From Gordionus sp. m RMFG-2023 (lineage: Eukaryota > Nematomorpha > Gordioida > Chordodea > Parachordodidae), in the NCBI RefSeq assembly GCF_954871325.1, contig NC_088778.1:18709120-18773119 (forward strand): a stretch of DNA of 64,000 nucleotides, read 5' to 3'. The position numbers were made by a program, and so were the translations under genes. Below, piece after piece: positions 1 through 12,049 of this stretch. Every line of letters begins with the position of its first letter. Position 1 is the stretch's first letter. Below the pieces are notes generated by a model, which saw nothing but the letters and a program-made list of their open reading frames with translations, had not been told where the DNA came from and made no database searches.

Positions 1-115
1 AAATAGGTAAAAATATATATTGTAGCCATGTTAAATTAAAATTTTAGTGAAGAACACAGAAAAGTGACAATTGTCATAATCGTTATTTTTGAACTTTTTT
101 GTTGAAACGAGCTGA
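1..115 (-). repeat. Partial copy of a palindromic repeat family
   Basis: The first ~110 bases carry the motif AGTGACAATTGTCATAATCG and flanks that recur, in both orientations, in the palindrome at 58190-58800. The match includes the TTAAATTAAAATTTTAGTGAA segment. It is a truncated copy of that non-coding repeat running off the window edge. Confidence 0.6.
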
Positions 116-285
116 CTTTTATCCGCCCGTTTATTCTATTAGGCGAGAAGGAGAACACACTTTTTAATTAACCATTTAAATTTGAAAGTAAGGAGATTGA
201 TTTGTAAATCTACACGTATAAATAAATTTCTTGTTTTGAAAACTATTTAAATAAAAAAAGATTAAGTTTTGTTAATTGGTTAGTT

Positions 286-373
286 GTGTAATCCCCAGAC
301 CCGTGGTTTGGGTCTAAAAATTGACTAAACCAGCTCTGATCATGAGCCTCGGGAAAAGACCCGGGGTTCACAC
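286..373. mobile_element. Small MITE-like hairpin element
   Basis: The ends are an imperfect inverted repeat: GTGTAATCCCC on the left and, read on the other strand, GTGTGAACCCC on the right. The interior is also self-complementary (GACCC...GGGTC). It is GC-richer than its surroundings. No coding potential and no convincing target duplication were seen. Confidence 0.4.
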
Positions 374-1185
374 ACTTAATCGCCAAGCCTAATAAATGCG
401 AACATGTATTTTCTTTGAAAAATATTACAAAACGATACTGAATTTGTTATTATTTATATAAAGTATTTAAAAATAAGTGGTGGGGGAGGGGGGGGGGATC
501 AACTAAACCTTTTTTCACAAAATCGATTTTCATAATTCTCCCTCAAAAAAAATTTTTCTCGCAATTGATCAGACGTATCACGTTTTCTTTAAAAGTCAAA
601 ACAAATCTTTTCCTCTTTTAATAAATTTTTTCAAAAAAGCAAAAATATAGCCATTCATGGCACATTTCCCCTATAATATCAATATTATTTTTAATTTCAT
701 ATAATAAAATATCGAATCCCGGAAAAAACCCCCGGATAAAAAACCCCCGGAAAAATACCTCCAGAAAAAAACCCCGAAATTTATTTTATTGAATTTACTT
801 AAGACCTAATAATATCGGTATATATTTATTTGGATTTAATAAAGTTTAGGCAAATTAGTATTTTAGAAAAAAATATTATGGAAATATAATTTAATAAAAA
901 ATTTTTTTAGGCCCCAATTCATTACTTAAAGATTACTCATGTACACCATAAAAAATGCTGATGTTCAATTAGGTACTGGGACAAAAAAATACCCCAGTAA
1001 AATAACCCATGTATTACTAATTTTCGTTAAAATTATTTGCTATAAATATCCATCCTTAATTACTATATTAAGTAGACTAAATTTGACAAAATTTGCAATA
1101 AGATCTGTTTATTTTATTGAAAAATCATTATTATATATATACAAATTTAATCATTTAGAATAATAATTATATCGGTTGACATCGA
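374..1185. other. AT-rich stretch with G-run and short CCCCGGA repeats
   Basis: No gene is supported here. There is a G-rich run at about 479-500, and a degenerate repeat of ~15 bases (A-runs alternating with CCCCGGA) at about 714-778. A 74-codon open frame at 939-1163 (+) has no recognisable motif and is probably chance. Confidence 0.4.
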
Positions 1186-1189
1186 ATAA

Positions 1190-1910
1190 AGGAGGAAATG
1201 GCCCTCATAAAATCTAATCTGGAAGGCTTTGCACCCCATCACGGTATATTCCTCGCAAAGTTTCTTTAACCGAATCTGGGTATTGTAACTCTACAATTTT
1301 GTTTTGGTGTCCAAATATCTACACGCCATCGTTCAAGTTTGGTTTCATTGGCAGCCATCTTACATTTCATTTTTTTAATCAATACCCAGATTGATGGGCG
1401 TTTATTCCCAACCAGATATGAAAAACGATGATTCCAACCTTCGCATTGATTATTTATGTGTTCTTCATCGGATAAGGTGCTCTCATTCACGTTCCAAGTT
1501 TCTGGAGGAAGTTGAGGCACAATTAGACATGTCTAGGATTGAGAATTGCTTCTTATGACCCCCCTTGACTCCATTGATGTAATTTTTATCGAAATATTCA
1601 AGAATTTCTTTACCATTGGTTGGAGTAACCGATTTCAGGAATTCCATTGCATTGCCCATATCACATAAAGGAACAAATGCTAACGTCCATTATGCCACAA
1701 AAGAATCTTAGGGTTTCATCGATTTTGTATTGGATTTCCAGACCTAGCTTTTGTATTTTTCTATGGGTACTTTGACACAATTGGTAAAGCATCCTCTGAT
1801 TATGATGTGATCCCATAATTGAAAAAATAATAAAATAATTTAACATATTAATGATCATACCAATGACAGTTTTAACCGCGCTCATAGCAAACTTTTCGAA
1901 ATCCATGTAT
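1190..1910 (-). pseudogene. Broken MULE transposase, C-terminal part
   Basis: Two neighbouring minus-strand open stretches (about 1661-1906 and 1266-1520) in different frames resemble the end of MULE-type transposases found in animals with FLYWCH fingers. The upstream piece reads DFEKFAMSAV, then CQSTHRKIQKLGL and DETLRFF, matching the usual segment after the second catalytic Asp. The downstream piece reads EGWNHRFSYLVG...PSIWVLIKKMK, the typical 'EGWH-RF' tail motif. At least one frame change separates them, and the DDE core upstream is not recognisable. Family assignment rests on motif recall, not a search. It is a dead DNA-transposon remnant. Confidence 0.6.
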
Positions 1911-2089
1911 ATATATATAATGGATCAGGAAATAAATCCTTTTCTTGTTTAGACTTATTATTTCGAATATTTATTGGTAAAATTTTGTGTTTTTTCTTGA
2001 GTACTGAATAATTGCATAAATTTTCTGGGGATATAAAATTTCCACCCATATCAATATATGATGCCATGAGCACTCACTTATAAATTTAT

Positions 2090-3110
2090 TTATCAAAATT
2101 AATTATTGCTAGGTATACTAAAAAAATTAAATGAAAATTGAGAAGAAAAAAATTGAGAGAACATCAGAAAAATAAAGATTAAAATGACTTAAAGGAAGAA
2201 TGGGAAGAAAAATATAAATTGAGAAAAAAATTTAAGAAAATTTGACAAGAAAAAATTTTTAAAAATTAACGATTTTCCTTTTTTTGAATAGGAATTTTTT
2301 TAGGGTCTTTTTGTACATTTTTAAAATTATTTTAGAAAATAAATGACCAATCCCTCCCCCGTTTCTCTCTCCCATTCTTATTTAAAATTTGTAACAATAG
2401 CAAGATTTTTTGGTTCTTTAAATTATTTCAATTTAAAATATATTATATTTATTATCTTAAATTTCAATGATTATTAGATGGCACCAGTAAGTTTTTGTTT
2501 GAAATTTTTATTTAAAAAAAAATTCTTATATTTTAAAAATTTTTTATCCCGTTTCTCTTTCCAAAAATAAAACTATTTTTTAAAATAATCTAATAACAAA
2601 TAAATGGTTCCGTCTCAACGCTACACCCTTACTAAAAATCATAATTTAGTAAGCATAAAAAAATATTCGATTTAAATTATGATCAAAATATTTATGATAA
2701 TATAAAATTATTATTTATTCATATTATTTGTTATTATCATGCAAATATAATAATGAATCCAAATTTTTTGTGTTCAAAAGCGTTCCTATTTTTAAAAAAA
2801 TACCCGCAATGTCTAAAAATCGAAAGGCTTGGTAATACGAAAGGCTAAAAAATAATATTGAAAATAAAAATAACAAAGAAAATGATTAATGAGATATTTG
2901 ATTGAGACTAATGGTTGTCGTATTTGGCAATACTGACGAGGAATCAATTATCTTATATTTCAATTATTAGGCAATTTATTTTTTAATAATCATTTTATAT
3001 AAATTTTAAACCTTTAAAAAATCTGTCATTCCTTTATTGTTTATAGAATCAAATGGCATTAAATCTAAGCAGCACATCAAAACAAATTTCGCCCTATCAG
3101 ATTTCATATT
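2090..3110. other. AT-rich DNA, no gene seen
   Basis: Low-complexity A/T-rich sequence with poly-A and poly-T runs. No open frame with recognisable content and no clear repeat ends were seen. Confidence 0.4.
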
Positions 3111-3116
3111 TATTTT

Positions 3117-3460
3117 AAACATTAAAAAGATATTTAAAAAATATCAAAATTATTAGAGCTGGAATGAAACAAATTATAAATTAGATTTAGTTTTAACTTT
3201 CAAAATGCTTTACAAATTAATTTAATAAATTATATATTAAGTTTATACATTAAAAAGAAATTTAAAAAACATAATAATTAGAGTTGGAATAAAACAAATT
3301 ATGAATTTGATTTAGTAGTAACTTTCAAAATAAAGTTTTACATAATTTTTTTATAAATTATATATTAAAAATATCTCAAAATAGAGCTGGCAATAAATAA
3401 ACTAAAAATTTAGTTGTTTTAAACTTTCAAAATAAAGCTTAATAAAATTAATTTAACAAA
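3117..3460. repeat. Degenerate tandem repeat, ~115-130 bp, three units
   Basis: Three successive units begin with ATTAAAAAG or ATTAAAAAT. Each contains AGAGCTGG or AGAGTTGG and ends with AACTTTCAAAAT. Start points near 3120, 3249 and 3363 give periods of roughly 129 and 114 bp. Non-coding and diverged. Confidence 0.6.
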
Positions 3461-3539
3461 CCAGTTAAAAATTTTAAATGAATAATAATAAACAATAATA
3501 CAAACCTAAGAGCCATTTTTTATCTTTTATATTGTTCCT

Positions 3540-4225
3540 GCATCTTGGAGTTGGCTTTAAAAACATTTTTATTCATTTTTTCTGATAGTTTGTGATAATT
3601 AATTAAGTGCCGAGATAGATTACTTGTACTTATATTTTTACTAAAACATTTTATTTCATAACTAAAATATAAATAAAATATAAGTCTAAAATAAATAAAT
3701 TACTGTGAAAATGAATTATGTTTATTCGAATCTTCCTCATCTTTTTTCGCCAATTTTAAACAAGGTTCACAATAAATATAATCAGGCATTATTGTGCTTT
3801 TCTTAATTTCATTCTTCAAAATAAGATTTCCAAAGTATCTCCAGACATAACTTGATTTATGATTAGTAGAGAGAGTTGTTATTTCATAATTGTTTATAGG
3901 GTGGTTTAAAACGTGCAAGTCCATAAAAATAATTAATATGAATAGTTTGTGGAAATAAAATATGATGTATGAATGCATGTAAATGATATACACTAGTCTA
4001 TTATATATAGCAATAGAATACAATTCATATTTTAATTTTATTAATGTTAGTATTCAAATTCAAATTAAAATAATAATAATTTAATATATAAATATAATTA
4101 ATATGCTTTCTAAAAATTACACACGCCGCGCCGCCACTATAATAAAACTCGGCGGATTTTCCGGCGTGAATAAAAATGCCGGCGGCCGGCGTGAGCCGGC
4201 GGCGCACAGGTCTATTTATAGTTCG
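3540..4225 (-). pseudogene. hAT element end with BED zinc finger
   Basis: On the minus strand a GC-rich terminus (4118-4215, starting CCTGTGCGCCGCCGG on that strand) precedes coding sequence for a BED-type zinc finger. The first part, SYVWRYFG followed by YCEPCLKLAKK with its C-x2-C pair, lies at about 3890-3740. After a gap the second part, STSNLSRHLINYH with the two histidines, lies at about 3640-3590. BED fingers head many hAT transposases, and the GC-rich end next to it fits a hAT terminal inverted repeat. No transposase core follows, so this is a remnant. The gap between the halves could be an intron or decay. Confidence 0.6.
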
Positions 4226-4426
4226 TTTATACACTTTATATATTTTTATAATAATGAATTTCTTTTTGTTTAAATTAACAGTGTCCTTTTTATTATGTAT
4301 GTATTTTTTTTAAACGAGTTCATCAACCTTCTTTGAACTATTGTTATTTTTGACCTTACAAGGTTAAGAAAATATTATTTATAAATTTTTTAAAAAAAAA
4401 TAAATTCAGGTTCATTGACTTTGTAT

Positions 4427-4504
4427 TTTGAACTGTTTTAATATAGTCTTTAAAGGTTAAGAAGATTTGAACTGTTTTAATATAGTCTTTAAAGGTTAAG
4501 AAGA
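4427..4504. repeat. Two-copy 39-bp tandem repeat
   Basis: Two almost identical 39-bp units start with TTTGAACTGTTTTAATATAG at 4427 and 4466. They lie in AT-rich non-coding DNA. Confidence 0.8.
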
Positions 4505-4509
4505 TGTTT

Positions 4510-5395
4510 ATTTCGTTAAATTTTATTTTATTATTTTATTTATATATATTATATATATTTTTTTTTACAATGACCTATGACGATTAAAAAAATATCCCGA
4601 TGGCCATGATTTTGTCTTAAATATTAACTAACTTGATAAATAAAATAAATAATTGACTAAAGGTATGATAATAAGAATATCATAAAAATGATAAAATAAT
4701 AAATATATGTTTTATATAGTTTTACCTATCTTTTTTTTTATTGAGAAGCCAGCATGTTTATTTTATATATTTTTTAGATAGCATCTGCAGACTGACTTGA
4801 CATGGTGCCATGGGTAGCTTACCCCTTCCCAGCAGAGGTCAGATAGACATTATTTTGGGGAATTTTTTATTTTTATTTTATAGTATTTGATTTTATATAG
4901 TTTTTCAAGAAGTTAATTTAGATTTAATATTTTACATCTTTCTTTTAATTTATTATTTGGTTCCTAACTATAAATAGTGTCAGATCCCTCCATTGCCACC
5001 ATGCTAATATAGTGTCTATAGTATGGATAAGCAAAAAGATATCGAAACAAAATTTATTTATTATAAAATATAACTGACTATAAACCTAATAAATTCTATA
5101 TTTATACTTTTCAAAAGTAAATAACAGTCAATGTAACTATTAGATTAATATTATATTAAGTGAAAGAAATAATATAATAAGTACGTAAGGTAAAATTTAA
5201 GTTAATATAATTCAAATAAGTTAACATTCCTCCCTCTGTTCTTTCTTCGATCTTTCTGTGTCCCTCGTAGTAGTCGTGGAACCTTTCCAATCGTTTGTTG
5301 TTTTTGTACGTTCTTCTGTCTCTATTATCCTCGATCCCGTTTTGTTGTGGTATGGGGGCAAAGCCACCAGAAAAATGAGACCGCTATAAAAAAAT
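4510..5395. other. AT-rich DNA with possible transposon-end fragments
   Basis: No gene is supported. Slightly GC-richer patches at 4780-4860 and 4975-5015 may be fragments of mobile elements, but no matching ends were found. Confidence 0.3.
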
Positions 5396-5425
5396 ACCGG
5401 CCATAGCGTTGCCCGTCCGCCCCTG
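5290..5425 (-). mobile_element. Probable hAT terminal fragment
   Basis: On the minus strand this begins CAGGGGCGGACGGGCAACGC, which resembles the CAGGGGCGGA ends common in hAT elements. No partner terminus was found, so only one end survives. Confidence 0.35.
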
Positions 5426-5605
5426 ATAATCAATAATAATGATCATAATAATATCCATAATAAAACACAAAAAATACCTAGAACACTTCCCTTATTTTTC
5501 AGAGGTATTCTCAGGTATATTTAAATATATATATATATATTTTACAAAAAAAACTATATTATCATATTATACAAAAAACGATTTTTATCAAAAAAACAAT
5601 TTTTA

Positions 5606-5764
5606 TTAATTCACTTCATTGATCGTCATTTCCGCCAATTCCTCCTGCACTTCTTCAGCAACCACACTAGTTTTTAGCACAATTGGTCGTCTCACCTTTT
5701 GTTCATATACCTTTTTCATCGGAGTCTTTCGTATATTGAAATTTTTCTTATTATCTATTGGCAT
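5606..5764 (-). CDS. Small ORF of unknown origin (52 aa)
   Basis: An ATG-started frame encodes MPIDNKKNFNIRKTPMKKVY at its start and is charged throughout, ending at TAA. Its codon usage looks less random than nearby sequence. It lies downstream, on the same strand, of the Gypsy-type fossil and could be a tail of that element or unrelated. No family is recognised. Confidence 0.25.
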   Translation of the reverse strand: MPIDNKKNFNIRKTPMKKVYEQKVRRPIVLKTSVVAEEVQEELAEMTINEVN

Positions 5765-6162
5765 TTTTTGATCATCATGAATCTTGGGAAATCTTGAGAT
5801 TTTGTTCCGCTGAACTTCCTTGCATTATCACAGGATTATGGAAATTTGATCTAACGTAATTTATTATTTGGGAAATCCACTGCTTTATGTTCATTTATCC
5901 CATGCATAAAACGTCAAATGAAATAGTGTAGATCGTTGAAATTTAGGCATAAAAATTGGTATCAAGGACATCTTTTCTTCTATCTCAGGCTTACCTGAAT
6001 TTTGATTTACAAGCTCCATCCAATATGTGCTTCATTTATTAATAGCATAGTATTTGCTTATTTTAAATAATAGGTTTACATCAGTTAATAATTAATATAC
6101 TAATTTTTTAAATAAAGTGTTTAATTTTAATTTATAAATTTCACACAAACAAAAGCAAAACC

Positions 6163-6715
6163 CTCCTTATATTTTATATTATTTTCAAAAATTATTTCAA
6201 TAAATATTATGTTTAAATTATTTACATTTTTATTTTATCCACTTCTTTTTAAATGACTTTCTCATACCTAACTCTCCTTATATTTTATATTATTTTCAAA
6301 AATAATGTCAATAAACATTATGTTTAGGTTATTTACATTTTTATTTTATCCGCTTCTTTTTAAATGACTTTCACATACCCCCTTTTTTATTTACTATCCA
6401 CTTAACCTTATCATTTCTTTTATTTTATTAATCCTGTATTTATATCCCTTTTTATAAACAATTTTATGCACATGTCTTAATTCCCCATTTCATCATAAAA
6501 GCTTACTATTTATTCCCCTCGAACATATTAATTGTTTATAAATTTTGCTCACATGTCTTTTATTCCACCATTTCATCATAAATTAAATTAAATTAAATAT
6601 TACAATTATTCCCTTCGAACATATTAATTGTTTATAAATTTTGCTCACATGTCTTTTATTCCACCATTTCATCATAAATTAAATTAAATATTACAATTAT
6701 TCCCTTCGAACACAA
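6163..6715. repeat. Two sets of direct duplications
   Basis: A ~113-bp unit beginning CTCCTTATATTTTATATTAT is present twice (about 6163 and 6271). A second ~100-bp unit containing GAACATATTAATTGTTTATA and CATTTCATCATAAATTAAAT is repeated in 6520-6715. Sequence between copies is nearly identical, which suggests recent duplication. Non-coding. Confidence 0.7.
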
Positions 6716-7029
6716 TTTACATTACTCCCTTCTTTATCAATCTAACTTTTCTCCTTTTCAATTTTTTAATTACCAACTTGTTTTTTTCTCATCTATTATC
6801 TTATCACCATTTGCTGTTTTTTTATAATTATATTTTCAACCATATACAAAGTTTTTCCATAAAGTACCAACCTAGCAACATTCAACATAACTACAACATT
6901 CAACATGATATCACATTCTCTTCATAAATGGACTACGCGATTCATAATCATTTACCCCCCCCCCCACACAAAAATTTAATTATACAATTCAAACGATTCA
7001 ATTTTACATATATACCAATTTTTATTTAA

Positions 7030-10000
7030 CTCGATCTCTTAATTGATCACAGTGTTACTTCTACACTTTGATTTTCCATTATTACTGAACACAGTTTTTT
7101 CCCCAAATTTTCTTCAACATTGCCTTTTTCTCAATTTTCACTTTTTCCATACATTGTAACCCACACTAATTGAGTCACACTGTATTTTACTTGATCATTA
7201 TTCTCCTGATTCTCAACAATTTCCGTGTGTCTCAACATATCCAAAAACATATTTATTTTTCTGCCCAATAATTTTTCCGCAGGTGATTTGCCATTATTAC
7301 TCATAGCATTATTATAATACAGCTGCAATATCCACATCTCCTCTCGGTCTTCTGTAGTTTTTATTAACCAATTTTTTACTACCATCATCTCAGTCTGTCT
7401 ATTTGAACTAGGATGATGGTGTTTTTTAAATCCAGTAGTAATAGATGCTGGACCTCCATCCAATACCATAATTTTAGGTATTCCAAATCTTGAAAATATT
7501 TTTTTACAATATTTCAACACAATTCCTAGTTTAATCCATGTACTTCAGCAAATTCTATCCACTTTGAAAATCTACTATTAAAATAAATTTTTTCCCTTCC
7601 CACTCAAAGAAATCTAAGTGAATTCTTTATGGCCCTTTTGTTTTTCGGCCAACTACTATTTTTATCTTTATGGGGCATGTTGGCATAGGAATATTTCGCA
7701 ATTTTTTCCTAATTTATCCATTTCTCATTCATACCCGGCCATCTTACCCAATGATTCTATATAATTCCTTAATGTCCCGCATGCAATATATCCATCCTCT
7801 TAAATTCCAAGGAATAACAGCTCTATTTCCTCTCATGATACATTTATCCGCTATCGTTAATTCTGTTTCCACATTTTTAAATTTACTTCCCTGATCATTC
7901 CATGGTTTTCTTCTAGACATTCATAATTTTACTAAATTTAATTCTTTATCTTTCAAAGTATATTTTTGAATATCTTCCCATTTAGTAGGACTACCTTTTA
8001 AAACTCTAGTTAATGTTCTGATAAGAGCTTTTTCCCCAATTTCATCTTCATATAATCATATCCTGTTTTTCATCAATATCTCCTATCTTGACAAAAGGTC
8101 CGGTAAATGATTTTCTTTTCCTTGTCTATATTTCAATTCCAAATCGAAACTTCTCACCAACATTAACCATCGTTGCAATAAAGGAGAGATCATCAATTCT
8201 TTATTATCCTTTTTAAACAAATGTATCATAGGTTATGATCTGTATATATCACAAATTTTCTTCCAATCAAATATTCTCTGCACATCGTCAATCCAAAATT
8301 GACTGCTAAAGCTTCTGTTCAATTACCGAATATCTTCTTTCTACATCTTTGAATAATCTCGTAAAAAAAAATCACTGGTCTCGCCACTTCTTCTATCTTG
8401 TGCAACAAAGCTCCACCCATTCCTTTATTGGATGCATCAACAGTCAAAATCACTTTTAAATCACTATTGAAACATACTAAAATAGGTTCCTTGCTAATTT
8501 GTAATTTTAACAATTCGAACGCCACTTCTTGTTAATCTTTCCATTCAAAAAGTACATTTTTTATTAATAATTCATACAAAGGAGCTGATACCCTTGCAAA
8601 ATCTTCTATAGATCGATGATAATAATTTACACTTATAAACGATTTTATCTCAGCTTTATTCGTCAGTTTTCGCATGTTTGCAATACTTACCAAATTCTTA
8701 TCCAACGGTTTCATTTCTATTTCATCTATTTTATGCCCCAAATATACAACTTCTGTAACCCCCATAACACTTTTTCAATACTCGCTCTTAATCCTTTAAC
8801 TCGAATTCTCTTAAAAACTTCTTCCCACCTTTGATTTTGCTCTACCGTTTCCCGTGTAATAAAAAACACCTTCTTACCCCTGAAATACACAGCCATCGTT
8901 CTTTTGGTGCTGAAACACTAAATTCAAATAGCAATCTACAAAATGTAAATAATCATTTAAACGTTGTTATTGTTAATTTTCTCGTAGATTCCTTCATAGG
9001 TAACACATATTAAAAATATATTTTTGAAAAATACTTTGCTTTTATAATTCGCTAATATTTCTTCAATTCTAGGTAATGGGTACTTAACCTCTACAACCCA
9101 GGGATTCAAAGTTACTCTAAAATCCGCACAAATCCTTAACTTACCGTTAGCCTTCCTTGCCAAAACTTGTTGCCAATTCACTATATCCAATAAAGCAAAT
9201 GATTCCATCACGTAACTAATTATATATCTTTTTTTATTTCTGCTCTCTATTCAAAAGGCACTCTACGTCCTGCACAATATTGAGGTGTATATCCTTCTTT
9301 TAAAAGTATATCCACTCATAATCCGTCAAACAACCCAATTTTTCATCAAATATTTTTTTTTATTTTTTCTTCATGGCATTCCCACTAAATTTTCTTCTCC
9401 ACACTTTCATTCTTTAATTTTTTCCCTTACCAATTTCACCGGATAATTTTATGATACAGGTAATTTTTCCCTCTCCAAATATGAGTCCTTACAAATCTCA
9501 TCACATCTTATATAACTATTTCCCAAAAATTATCTTATTGTATATTTCCAATGTAATATCTTCTTCATCTATTTCCGAAATATTATCATCCAGATCAACC
9601 GAAATATTATCAACTTCCAAATCAAGAATTTTCTCAATTCTTTGACTATGTAACATACTTTTATCATCTTTATTATCCAAAATATCAGGCTTCTCCTGAC
9701 CCATTTTATTCCTCATAATTTTTACATTTTTCTGAATTTTCTCAGAATTATTTACCAAATTTTTAATTTCACCACTCTTTAACATTTTATTTTTCACAAT
9801 TTCTTTTACCTTATTATCAAAAATTTCTTGATTATTATTACCATATTTTCAATTTTAATATTCTCTAAAACCTTCCACCAATTTATTTTCCATGTTCTTA
9901 ATATCTACCTCTTATATAGAAGTTTTTAATATTTCATTATTTTTATTATTTTTTTTCCCTCGGAATATATTCAAAAAAAAATTATTTTCCTGTCAAATTT

Positions 10001-11340
10001 TCATATCCAATTCAATCCCGAAATGTATCAATTTTCCTTCTAATATCCAAACATATTATTTCTTTATTTACGGTAAATTTATTTCCAATACCATAATTTC
10101 CGATATGGTTGCTTACAAAACATCGAAATTTCATTATTTCCACATTCACTTTACCCTTGGACATTGATCATAATTTTAATTTTTATAATCTTCCAGCGTT
10201 AAATCTGTAAATTACATATTTGTATATTCCTGGTTGCATTTCCAATTTTATAAACTCCATAATTCTTATTTTCATTTTATTCTTAACATTCATTGTCACT
10301 TCCTCCATTTTTTATTTCATTCTTAACATTCATTGTATTTTCACATATAATTTTATTCATTTGATCCGAATTCTTTAATGTAACCTCTCCAAATGTTTTT
10401 ATTTATCATACAGTCATCCTACTGTACAATCTTTCGCATAATGTCCAATATTACGGCACTTAAAACAAGTTATATCTCCCACATTGCTTCTTTCATAGGT
10501 ATTTTTCCGCTCCTTTTTAACATATTCCACAGCAGGAAATGCTTTGGAATTTCCTTGTTCATTTTTATAACATTTATCTTGATTATGTCCAAAATTTCCA
10601 CAATTTTCACACGAAATCATAATTTTTGTTTTTCATCTAACAGTTTATAGGAACGTAACAATCTTCTGCATTATGTCCTTTATTTCCACATCTTTTACAT
10701 ATCTTCGGTAACACTGATTTATTCTTTCATTATATTACATGCTTATACCATACTTTCCACAATTATAACATGCTCCATTCTGTCTCTATTCAGCGGATCC
10801 TTCTATATACAACTCTAAATCCATTCCCCCCTCTATTATTTCCATAATTTTGTTCTATTATTCTCTCATTTCACTTTTCATTTTTCTCCTTCAATTCTTT
10901 TATTTTTATTTCTGCCATTTCTACTTTCAATATTTGTTTTTCCCTTTTTTCTAACTCACCTTTCTTCTCTCATTTCTCTTTTTCATTTTTTCAATTTCAA
11001 TCTCTTTTTTTATTCTCATTCCATTTTTATTTAATTCTCTTTTTTTTATTTTCATTTTCCATATCAATTTCCTTTTTCAGAATCTTTAATGATATCTGGT
11101 TTATTAATATTAATTTCACATTTCCTTTTTTCAGAATCGCTAAAGATATCTGCTTTTAATATTCCGCTTTTTTTCCCATCATTTTTCACAATACACATTT
11201 TCATTATAAAAATTATCCATTTCTTTTTTAAATTTCCCAATTTTTTCATTTTTCTCCATTTCCATTTGATTCAATATTCTTATTCAATTTATATCTTACT
11301 TTCCATTCCTTTTCTTATATCAAGAATAAACCATAACCCA
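7030..11340 (-). mobile_element. Fossil Ty3/Gypsy-type LTR retroelement
   Basis: A minus-strand fossil with parts in the normal Gypsy order: a gag-like charged region with CCHC zinc knuckles (about 10.4-10.8 kb), reverse transcriptase (about 9.2-8.5 kb), RNase H-like sequence (about 8.5-8.3 kb) and integrase core (about 7.5-7.1 kb). The family call rests on the integrase and RT signatures and on gene order. No flanking LTR pair was identified, so the ends are approximate. It is heavily broken (well over ten disruptions) and old; it cannot be active. Confidence 0.7.
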
Positions 11341-11566
11341 TAATATTAAGATTATCACTATTCCAAAGTAAATACCTAATTGAGAAACATTTTTAATTTC
11401 AAAATAATTGGTTTTAATATTTTTCCTATTCAGCATCTTAAAATTTTATTTTTAAACTCCAAATTAAACTTTATAATAAACTAATTATAAATTTTATTAA
11501 AAATATTTTCACAATTTTAAATGATAAAAAGTAAGCTAATGCTGTTAGCGTCAATGTGTTATTTTC

Positions 11567-11672
11567 GGCAATGTACACATTGCCTGATTTTTTTAGGCAA
11601 TGTGTTACGGTGGTAGGCATTGCCTAAATAACCAGGCAAAGTGTACATTGCCTGGTTTTTTTAGGCAATGTA
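11567..11672. repeat. Nested hairpins built from AGGCAATGT
   Basis: A cluster of inverted and direct copies of AGGCAATGT and its complement ACATTGCCT, separated by T-runs, forms at least two overlapping hairpins. The two larger halves share TGTACA and TTGCCTG followed by TTTTTTAGGCAATGT. Probably a MITE or a transposon end. Confidence 0.6.
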
Positions 11673-11679
11673 TTTTATT

Positions 11680-12045
11680 TTATAAATTAATAAATTTATA
11701 ATTTATTTGAGAGATTAATTTATTATTTAATTGATATTAATTTAATATTTATTTGAGAGGAATTTATTATTTATAAATTTATTATTTTTATAATTTAAAG
11801 ATTTTATTAGATATATTTTTAAGTAATATTTTTAAGATTGTCAATGTTTTTTATATATTTTTTTGAGATTTATATAAATATTTTTATATATATATTTTTT
11901 TTTTATAAAATAAATTTTCCTTTATTTTCAATTTTCAATTTTCAAATAATAAATAATATAAAGTATTAAAAAAAACGAAAATATAATATTTTATGTTTTA
12001 ATATATTTAAAAATGTTTGAAAAATATATAATAATACTATTAAAA
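11680..12045. other. Low-complexity A/T DNA
   Basis: Almost pure A/T, with no recognisable feature. It lies just beyond the 3' side of the LINE fragment on the minus strand and may include its tail. Confidence 0.4.
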
Positions 12046-12049
12046 AAAA

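Noticed and set aside
479-500. G-runs (also 17745, 20940, 34270, 34440) as a regulatory element
   Set aside because: They recur at transposon ends and Helitron tails, so they are parts of repeats rather than host regulatory sites.
5221-5433. 70-codon open frame on the minus strand
   Set aside because: Covers a probable hAT tip, has no recognised motif and is most likely chance.
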